Below are positions 58,501-64,000 of a stretch of DNA of 64,000 bases, piece after piece (the stretch's first letter is position 1; every line of letters begins with the position of its first letter). Under the pieces are notes generated by a model. It was not told the DNA's origin. It was given only the letters and a program-made list of their open reading frames with translations, and did no database searches. The DNA is taken from contig NC_059481.1 in the NCBI RefSeq assembly GCF_018139145.2, positions 4,142,368 to 4,206,367 on the forward strand, read 5' to 3'. This DNA is from Gymnogyps californianus. Taxonomy: Eukaryota > Chordata > Aves > Accipitriformes > Cathartidae. Position numbers and translations under genes: made by a program.

Positions 58501-61500
58501 AATGGAAGAATAATTTAGACATTAGGAATTTTGCTCTTTTTTTTTTCCCTTTGTTTTTTGCAATCCCTTCAACAGATTATAAAATATTATCTGAAAAAAA
58601 AAAGTTATCTTACTACAACCCTGTTGCAAAATAAACTGTCACTGGATACACTTAGTTAAGTAATGTAGTATGGTAATAAGTAAGCGAACAGAACCGGATC
58701 ATCTGAAAGATTAACACCAGATAAACAACTCCTTCAATTTGTTCACAACAGACCAGAAATCTTTATAAATAATGTTGCAAAGGCTAAACTCAGGGTTTTA
58801 AACTTCGGAGGTGTGGGTAGAGCCTCATCCAAGTGGTGGACTTGCTGAATATGTTTCTTTTTTTAAGACAGTGCTGTACATGTTCTGTTAAATCCACAGA
58901 GGAATGATTACAGACAAAGCTTTCTCAAGGACAGAAACGTAACTTTATTATTTAATTAGGCTTTTTATACAAATTCTCAAAGGCTCAGATAAACTTTATA
59001 CACTATTCAAGTCAGAAGACGGAAAAGTACGTGTTTTTTTAAAATAAAGTCCATATAGCATGCTCCCCTCTATTTGTGCAATATTCAGGCTTCACATGAG
59101 AGCAAAGAAAGCTTGTTGTAAAAAATGAATGACTTTTTAACCTCTCAATATTTACCAAATCATGGATTTGTAATTAAAGCCATTGCTTTCTTCTGCTTTA
59201 GAAACACAGAAAGATACTTAGTTATCAAATTGCAGGATATTGCATGGCCTCAGCGGATACCTTGTCTAAATCCCAACTTAGTCCAGGAGCCTCTGATCAG
59301 CAGGAGATGGTGGCTATATAAAAGCAGCACAAACCATCCTGTAGCAAAGGGTTTCTTATCACAGGCCAGCAGCTGCTGAGATCCTGTAAGCTTTCCAAAA
59401 GTGAAACTACAGAAGCCGGATTTATCATTACAAAGCAGCATGTTGAGACCTCTTGCCAACACTTGGTCTTTCTGATAATTTTAGGCTAGCCTAATTGCAA
59501 TTGAATCAGCTGTCCCTCCAGACACAAGAATGGACAGACCACAGAACTGAAACAACACATACGCAACACAACAAAGGATTTGTAGCTTCTTGCTCTTCTA
59601 ATACTAACCACACTGAAATCCTGTATGTATTTGGAAGGTCTACAGAAATGACTCATACACCCATGTCCATTTGACCACAGGCTTTTTCCCCATGAACTTT
59701 TAAAATTCCCAAAGCGCTTGAGCAATTTACACAATTCTGCATGAACCTGAAAGGCTCCATGATGGAGGGGCAGGGGAGAAGGTGGAGGGGAGCTGCATTA
59801 TTTACTGTTTTCTTCAGCAAACACTGAATAAAACGTGAGTTTTTCCTCTTCTGCAGTATTATGTTTCTAGCAAAAGGCAGCCCCAGGCTGTTTTCGTCAC
59901 ATTACTGCCTGTCAGAAAAGGAAAACCACGCTGTTAGTTTTCCAGTCCCAATACTTTTCCAGACTCCTACAAGTACACTCCTCTCTCTGCAAATATATGC
60001 AGCCTTTTTTAATCTGTTGTAAAATCCAGGCCCATAGAAAAAAATCAGTCATAAACTACGGCTTGAAATGACAGTCTTTCAATATGTCCAGCAGGATTGC
60101 AAGCCGTTTCTCTGGAGCTGTGTCAAGGCAGTCACGTTTAAAAAAAAGTTTTGTTTAACATTAACAGTAAAAACAAGGCAAAGCAAAATTACAAACGCCC
60201 TCTGCCTCATTCTCTTAAGACATATTATTTTCGGGAAACCATGACAGATCCAGTTATTTCAGCAATCTCTTGCCCAGAATTTCAGTTGTCAGTCAGCTTC
60301 ATCCGTAACCCCTCACAACCATTCTTTCTCTCCTTCAAGAGTGGTATTTTATCCATTTTTATCCAGACCTCTTTCAGATACCATCAGGTCTAGTTTCATG
60401 GATCCACGCGTGACAAATTATTTGATGGGATAGCACCAAGACCAGAGTGAATCCATACGTCAGTATCAGACAAGAATATGTGGTTCATCAAAAAAATGAG
60501 GTACGTTACCATTTGCTGAAATCAATCTGCAGAGAATGGTCAACAGTGAGATCAGTCGGGCAGGCAGGATTGACTTTCACAGGGTCTCCTCCAGCATTTC
60601 TCACAGCTTCCCTCATGGCAGCAAAATCCACCATTGCTGGAATTCCACTAACAGACAGAAAAACAAACCAGTATAACATGGGACATTAACTCACTAAAAT
60701 ATACAAGCTTCTTTTTAAGTCTAGATCTACCTAAGTTCTATTGCAGATAATAAACCCCTACTATTCTATTCTCTAAACTTTAAAGAGCTTGAAACATTTT
60801 TAAAAGTCAATGGAGTTGGTACTCATTCACAACAAGCAACAGCATGTTTGAAGATAACACACCAAACAAGAACATAGGAACATCTCAAAAAAGAGAATTC
60901 TATTTCTCCTTTGTCTTGCTATGCTTCTGAAGTGTGATGGTACTTTACTACAGAACTAATTTTTAGATACTTATTACCTTTGCGATAGAACCTTGCTATG
61001 CAAACAATGCTCGTGCTATACATTGTAACACCTCAGCATGTATTATTACTCTTCTTACAGAGTCAGCCATTGCTGAAGCTCATAGCATTTTACAAAAATA
61101 TCCTTGTTGCTATTACGTAGGTAAGTGTACCCGAAGTACAAAACTGAGGAGGACAATGTTTATATAACACAGCACTATATAAATCTTCCTGACTTTGCTT
61201 GCTAAGCAGAAGTTACCTCATTTTTATTATTAATATCACAATTCCTTTTTTTAATTATCTCACTTCTTGATAAATATATAGTTAATGAGTCAGCGAAACA
61301 GCTTAAATTTAATATTTGCAAATTGCTGGAGGACTGCCCTTTTAGCTATGCCATACTCAAATCACAAAGAAAGTTAATATCCTAAGAGACTTCTTTTTAA
61401 ATCTATGTATTATTCATGGATTCAGTTGGATTACATATACTTGTGGAGTAAGCAATATTTAATCTTCAGTTATCTCAAGCAAGAATTCTATATATTTCAA

Positions 61501-62013
61501 TGAACTGCCAACCATCTGGCTACAGCCAAAATGTCACCACTTCCACTTGTGTTTTGGCTCTTATCCTGTAAAGCGTTCCCTGTAGGCCAACAGCTTCAGC
61601 CTCGCCAACCTGCACTAAAAGCAGGGTACCCTATGGAACAACTCCTGTCCTTGCATCCCATGGAATTATCATGAGGAATCTACTGGATAGCAGCAGCAGT
61701 GCACAGGCTTCTATTGAGAAAAAGAGATACTTCAGCATCAAAAGGCTAGGCGCTATTTATTTTCAAGCCAAAGAATTGTACATACAACTCAGCGAGTTTA
61801 CACAGACCATTTCAGTGTTTTTGGTGCACACACACACACACACTTACGTAAAGTCTTGAAGAACAACTCTGGCAGGACAGAAGGGCACTTCAACATTATT
61901 CTGTTTTGTTTTCCAGTCTAAGATGTTCATAGCATCTGTTTCTTTCACTAGGAAGCCATCACAGTTACGGATACTGGATTCAAACAACACTCGTATGGAA
62001 TAAGGCAGAGTAT
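43456..62013 (-). CDS. IREB2: IREB2, iron-responsive element-binding protein 2 (IRP2), coding exons 3-22; 5' end outside window
   Basis: This is a cytosolic RNA-binding protein that binds iron-responsive elements when iron is low. Binding blocks ferritin translation and stabilises transferrin-receptor mRNA, and the protein is degraded when iron is high. Twenty exons join in phase to 928 complete codons plus a split first codon. Human IRP2 is 963 aa with 35 residues before this point, so only exons 1-2 are missing. It has the aconitase fold: cysteines matching the IRP1 cluster ligands occur in ISCTNNC and YGCSTCVGN. The IRP2-specific 73-residue insert is one exon (58268-58489) with its cysteine group and TPILCPF. 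The domain 4 motif is YGLGSSRDW, where IRP1 has YGAGSSRDW. It differs from IRP1 (ACO1) by the insert and by its C-terminus [13 protein letters not shown]. Confidence 0.96.
44213..44398 (-). CDS. IREB2: IREB2 coding exon 21
   Basis: It has 62 codons in phase 0. It encodes [20 protein letters not shown], then [20 protein letters not shown], ending SPGMTLDIK. This is domain 4 of the aconitase fold. The acceptor is TTGCAG and the donor GTATCT. Confidence 0.96.
45062..45184 (-). CDS. IREB2: IREB2 coding exon 20
   Basis: It has 41 codons, from [20 protein letters not shown] to [20 protein letters not shown]. It carries the conserved SRDWAAKGP motif of aconitase/IRP proteins. The acceptor is CCACAG and the donor GTACTG. 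Confidence 0.95.
45271..45418 (-). CDS. IREB2: IREB2 coding exon 19
   Basis: It encodes [20 protein letters not shown], then [20 protein letters not shown] and [16 protein letters not shown] and RGTFAN are conserved in the family. The acceptor is TGCTAG and the donor GTAAAG. Confidence 0.96.
46585..46727 (-). CDS. IREB2: IREB2 coding exon 18
   Basis: It encodes [17 protein letters not shown], then [18 protein letters not shown] and [24 protein letters not shown] is the start of domain 4. The acceptor is CTTTTAG and the donor GTAAGG, which leaves GG of a split Gly. Confidence 0.96.
47004..47108 (-). CDS. IREB2: IREB2 coding exon 17
   Basis: It has 35 codons: [20 protein letters not shown], then [15 protein letters not shown]. 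The motif [10 protein letters not shown] links domains 3 and 4. The acceptor is TTGTAG and the donor GTAAGT. Confidence 0.96.
47401..47525 (-). CDS. IREB2: IREB2 coding exon 16
   Basis: It encodes [20 protein letters not shown] then [26 protein letters not shown] is conserved with IRP1. The acceptor is ACTCAG and the donor GTAAGA. Confidence 0.96.
47810..47966 (-). CDS. IREB2: IREB2 coding exon 15
   Basis: It encodes [20 protein letters not shown], then [20 protein letters not shown] and [16 protein letters not shown] and [11 protein letters not shown] are aconitase-family hallmarks. The acceptor is TTTCAG and the donor GTAAGT. Confidence 0.96.
48582..48666 (-). CDS. IREB2: IREB2 coding exon 14 (two cluster-type cysteines)
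   Basis: It encodes [20 protein letters not shown] then AIRNAIKQ. The two cysteines of GCSTC align with IRP1 Cys503 and Cys506. The acceptor is ATGTAG and the donor GTAAAG. Confidence 0.96.
49376..49511 (-). CDS. IREB2: IREB2 coding exon 13
   Basis: It encodes [20 protein letters not shown], then [20 protein letters not shown] and LSKL. SLSPGSG is a conserved active-site loop. The acceptor TTTGTAG is preceded by an unusual T24 and CT-repeat tract. The donor is GTAAGT. Confidence 0.96.
49516..49564. repeat. A24 plus (GA)n tract at an IREB2 splice acceptor
   Basis: On the plus strand A24 (49516-49539) is followed by GA repeats to 49564. Read in the IREB2 transcript this is a CT repeat followed by T24, ending 4 nt before the exon 13 boundary. 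Confidence 0.9.
50376..50535 (-). CDS. IREB2: IREB2 coding exon 12 (first cluster-type cysteine)
   Basis: It encodes [40 protein letters not shown] and [13 protein letters not shown]. The cysteine of SCTN aligns with IRP1 Cys437. The acceptor is ATCTAG and the donor GTATGT. Confidence 0.96.
50925..51010 (+). mobile_element. CR1 LINE 3'-end fragment
   Basis: CTCCAGAGGTCCCTTTCAGT followed by CTCAACCATTCTGTGATCCA matches the well-known 3' end of CR1. It is 5'-truncated and lies in the intron between IREB2 coding exons 11 and 12. Confidence 0.75.
51446..51562 (-). CDS. IREB2: IREB2 coding exon 11
   Basis: It has 39 codons: [20 protein letters not shown] then [19 protein letters not shown]. SGPKRxQDRV is a family motif. 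The acceptor is TTTCAG. The donor is GTTTGT, weaker than its neighbours. Confidence 0.95.
52024..52124 (-). CDS. IREB2: IREB2 coding exon 10
   Basis: It encodes [20 protein letters not shown] then [13 protein letters not shown]. The acceptor is CCTAAG and the donor GTATGC. Confidence 0.95.
53482..53653 (-). CDS. IREB2: IREB2 coding exon 9
   Basis: It encodes [20 protein letters not shown], then [20 protein letters not shown] and [32 protein letters not shown] is a strongly conserved aconitase signature. The acceptor is AAACAG and the donor GTAAAG. Confidence 0.96.
54473..54612 (-). CDS. IREB2: IREB2 coding exon 8
   Basis: It encodes [20 protein letters not shown], then [20 protein letters not shown] and VLSITK. 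GGIExEAVMLG is a family signature. The acceptor is TTCCAG and the donor GTAAGA. Confidence 0.96.
55120..55303 (-). CDS. IREB2: IREB2 coding exon 7
   Basis: It encodes [40 protein letters not shown] and [29 protein letters not shown] is a core aconitase motif. The acceptor ATTACAG is preceded by a weak pyrimidine tract. The donor is GTAAGT. Confidence 0.96.
55304..56514 (-). other. IREB2: IREB2 intron between coding exons 6 and 7
   Basis: This 1.2 kb intron holds no coding exon or clear repeat. It is moderately AT-rich. Confidence 0.6.
56515..56584 (-). CDS. IREB2: IREB2 coding exon 6
   Basis: This 70 nt exon encodes [19 protein letters not shown] then QFFK. It rejoins the IRP1-like backbone after the IRP2 insert (IRP1 has FERNRERFEFLK here). 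The acceptor is TTCCTAG and the donor GTATGT. Confidence 0.95.
58268..58489 (-). CDS. IREB2: IREB2 coding exon 5: the IRP2-specific 73-residue insert
   Basis: This single 222 nt exon encodes exactly 73 whole codons plus split codons at both ends. It starts [20 protein letters not shown], then has [16 protein letters not shown] with the three cysteines known from mammalian IRP2, and ends [13 protein letters not shown] with the Cys-Pro discussed as a heme-regulatory motif. IRP1 lacks this segment. The acceptor is TTGCAG. The donor is GTATGA, a weak one. Confidence 0.96.
60510..60647 (-). CDS. IREB2: IREB2 coding exon 4
   Basis: It encodes [40 protein letters not shown] and IDFSK. GxPAxVDFAAMR and VDHS are family signatures. 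The acceptor is CTGTTAG and the donor GTAACG. Confidence 0.96.
61827..61842. repeat. (CA)8 microsatellite abutting an IREB2 donor site
   Basis: In the transcript it reads as a UG repeat that starts directly after the GUAAG of the exon 3 donor. Confidence 0.9.
61848..62013 (-). CDS. IREB2: IREB2 coding exon 3 (first exon fully in window)
   Basis: It encodes [40 protein letters not shown] and [22 protein letters not shown] and VxLQDFT are family signatures. The acceptor is ACCCTAG and the donor GTAAGT. The first codon is split (xAT, probably Asp36). Confidence 0.95.
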
Positions 62014-64000
62014 CTAGGGTAAAGCAAAGTAACTGACTGAATTAGTGCAACACCTTCAGCTTACATAGCTTCTTAAAAATTACAACCTCACATTTCTAAA
62101 GAATTCCACTTTGCTAGGGATTGGAAGGATGAGAGCTACAGGAGCCTGCTTTTCCAGTTGCCTTTGGGTTTGATCTTCGTTACACAATATGGAACAGTGA
62201 GTTGCACAATGTATATGTTGCAGAAGATGAGTTATCATATGGGATTCGAATGGAAGATACCAATGGCTTGACTGCACTCTGTTAAGACAGTGACATTTAA
62301 GAAGGTATGCTATGCTGGCAGGCGAGAGATGCAAGGAATCTAGAGGTGGGATTACTTATCAGAGTGGGTGAAAAGCAACAACAATTAAGATATTCAAAAC
62401 TATTTTTTTAACTGCAAATGTCACCACTTTTTTACTTGAGCTATCTAGCCAAAAACATCCAATGTCAGAATACTTTTTTTTTTAAAAACAATGATTTGAA
62501 GACCAGAAACTATTCTGCCACGTGCCCTAAAATTAAACACATTTCATAAAATATAAAGAAGAATGACATTTCACTAAATACAACTTCAGTTAGTTTGTTA
62601 CTGATCTGAATTAAAGTATTGACTAGAAGCAGCTTTCTGGCACAAAATATTTAGGGAACTTGACATGAGAATGAAAAAAGTGGGAGGAGAAAAAAGCAGC
62701 AGATGTCACTATTCACTGCAAACAAACAAACAAAAAAATCAAGATTAATTCACATTTCTCCCCAAATCCCATTATTTTCAGCACCATTCAAGCAGATAAA
62801 TGACTTTATGAGAACAGTGAGAAATATAAAAAAAGTTAGTTGGAAGAAGAGGGTGAAACAATTAAGTTCAGGCTTTAATAAAAAAGTTAGATTTGGTGGT
62901 CTCAACCTAATCCAGAGGTTTGTCCACAAACTATTAATATAGGATTTGCTGACTCTGTTCTCATCATGTGTGTCTCTCAGATATTATCCACTGTTTTCTA
63001 ATTAGACAAGTCACTCAAAATAATGTAAGAATGTCATCAAAAACATGTCTAATCAGCTGTAATGCCACCACTCACTTTATTTAAAAGCCAAGTTACCGGA
63101 AGAAAATTGTTTTGCCTTCTCTTGGATTACAAATAATAGGCAGTGCATCCTTACAGTGATAAATCTAACTGTTCAACGGGCTGCTTAGCAGCCACCAGCT
63201 GTGGAGAAGCGCCTACTCCTCTCTATTAGGCACTAGCTAGCTCCCATCTGCAATATTGTGAGTAGTTTTGGGCTTCCCAGGATACAGGAGATCTCAAGAA
63301 ATGAGGTCACGTCCAGCAAAGCGCCTTCTAAGATGGTTATGGGGCTGCTGTACCTGACACACAGGACCAGCTGGGAGACCTGGGTTTGCTCACGCTGAGA
63401 AGAGAAAGCTAAGGGAGCTAACTGTAGTCGTCCACAACCTAATAGGAACTGCAGAGAAGGTGAGGCCTGACTTCTCAGAAGTGCACAGTGAAAGGACAAA
63501 AAAAAAGTCACAAGGTGCGGAAAGGGACACGGTGAGTGGATACAAGGAAAAAGAAGTTCACAGGGAAGGTGGTTAAGCACAGGATCAAGAGACACGGTGG
63601 AATCTCCATCCTCGCAGATTTGCGGAGCTCAATCGAGAAAGACTCTCCAGGTTAGCTCTAGTCCCAGCAAGAGGCTGGACAAAGCCACAAACAGAAGCAT
63701 TCCACCTCCTTCTTATGTGCTTATCTGAAAGATGAACTTCGTTATTACAAGTAGTAGAAATCTGCAAGAGCACACAGCTGTTGCACCAAGTTTCAGCAAC
63801 CACTGTGCACTAGCTCCCCTCTCTCTTCCCTTCAAACAACAGGGAAGTAATTACTGCTGTCAAATATGGGTTTAAAGTGAAATATCCACTGGTAATTTTT
63901 TAGTTAAGAAACACATCATGAATTCTGCGAATACAGGAGTGTAACTCAGACCTTGCAAAACTGAAAAAAAAAATCCCAAATACCTTTAATATGTACCTCA
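62014..64000 (-). other. IREB2: IREB2 intron 2 (part)
   Basis: This intron upstream of coding exon 3 contains the CR1 fragment at about 63225-63680. At its far end a phase-compatible donor (TTAAAG then GTATTT, 63984/63983) could mark the 3' end of coding exon 2. The encoded residues before it (EVHIK) do not clearly match the human LGTKY, so this is uncertain. Confidence 0.5.
63225..63680 (+). mobile_element. CR1 LINE fragment (5'-truncated)
   Basis: It matches the CR1 3' region in order: CAATATTGTGAGTAGTTTTGGGC, the CTGAGAAGAGAAAGCTAAGGG block, CTTCTCAGAAGTGCACAGTG, GGTGGTTAAGCACAGGATC and GGTGGAATCTCCATCCT. It is diverged, without an intact ORF, and lies opposite to IREB2 transcription. Confidence 0.8.

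Noticed and set aside
63233..63595. 120-codon minus-strand ORF
   Set aside because: It falls within and antisense to a CR1 LINE fragment.

Overview
The window is vertebrate nuclear DNA, most likely from a bird. The genes are intron-rich with clean GT-AG junctions, and CpG islands sit at gene starts. CR1-type LINE fragments are present: a roughly 450 bp copy near 63.2-63.7 kb and 3'-end scraps near 4.6 and 51 kb. The encoded proteins are close to, but not identical with, their mammalian orthologues. The gene order matches the conserved block of human 15q25 (IREB2 - HYKK - PSMA4 - CHRNA5), seen here in reverse. The species cannot be fixed from sequence alone.

All four recognised genes are read from the minus strand, so transcription runs from high to low coordinates. 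IREB2 (iron-responsive element-binding protein 2) occupies 62013-43456. Its last 20 coding exons are present, and about 35 N-terminal codons lie beyond the right edge. HYKK (hydroxylysine kinase) lies at 37404-32434 with four coding exons and a CpG-island start near 38.0-38.55 kb. PSMA4 (20S proteasome alpha subunit) lies at 31397-26267 with eight coding exons, the first ending directly after the ATG. CHRNA5 (neuronal nicotinic receptor alpha-5) lies at 19589-2949 with six coding exons, a 9.8 kb first intron and a CpG-island promoter. I rebuilt every coding exon by translation. Phases match at all joins, giving 472 aa (CHRNA5), 261 aa (PSMA4), 378 aa (HYKK) and 928 complete codons of IREB2.

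The four proteins do not form one pathway. They cover iron-regulated mRNA control, lysine catabolism, proteolysis and cholinergic signalling. Their linkage is an old vertebrate synteny rather than an operon. Spacing is nevertheless tight: the HYKK poly(A) signal falls at the edge of the PSMA4 CpG island, within about 0.6 kb of the likely PSMA4 start.

The least explained items are five. First, a terminal-exon-like cassette (acceptor, short ORF, ATTAAA) lies between IREB2 and HYKK at 39.74-39.95 kb. Second, a pair of ~130-140 bp inverted repeats lies 0.8 kb apart in CHRNA5 intron 1. Third, a GC-rich array in the PSMA4 island carries four TAACGG cores. Fourth, simple-sequence tracts abut IREB2 splice sites (a UG repeat at one donor, a T24 plus CT tract at one acceptor). 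Fifth, a plus-strand donor sits in the CHRNA5 island and suggests divergent transcription. I found no CRISPR array, tRNA, rRNA or prokaryotic-style system.
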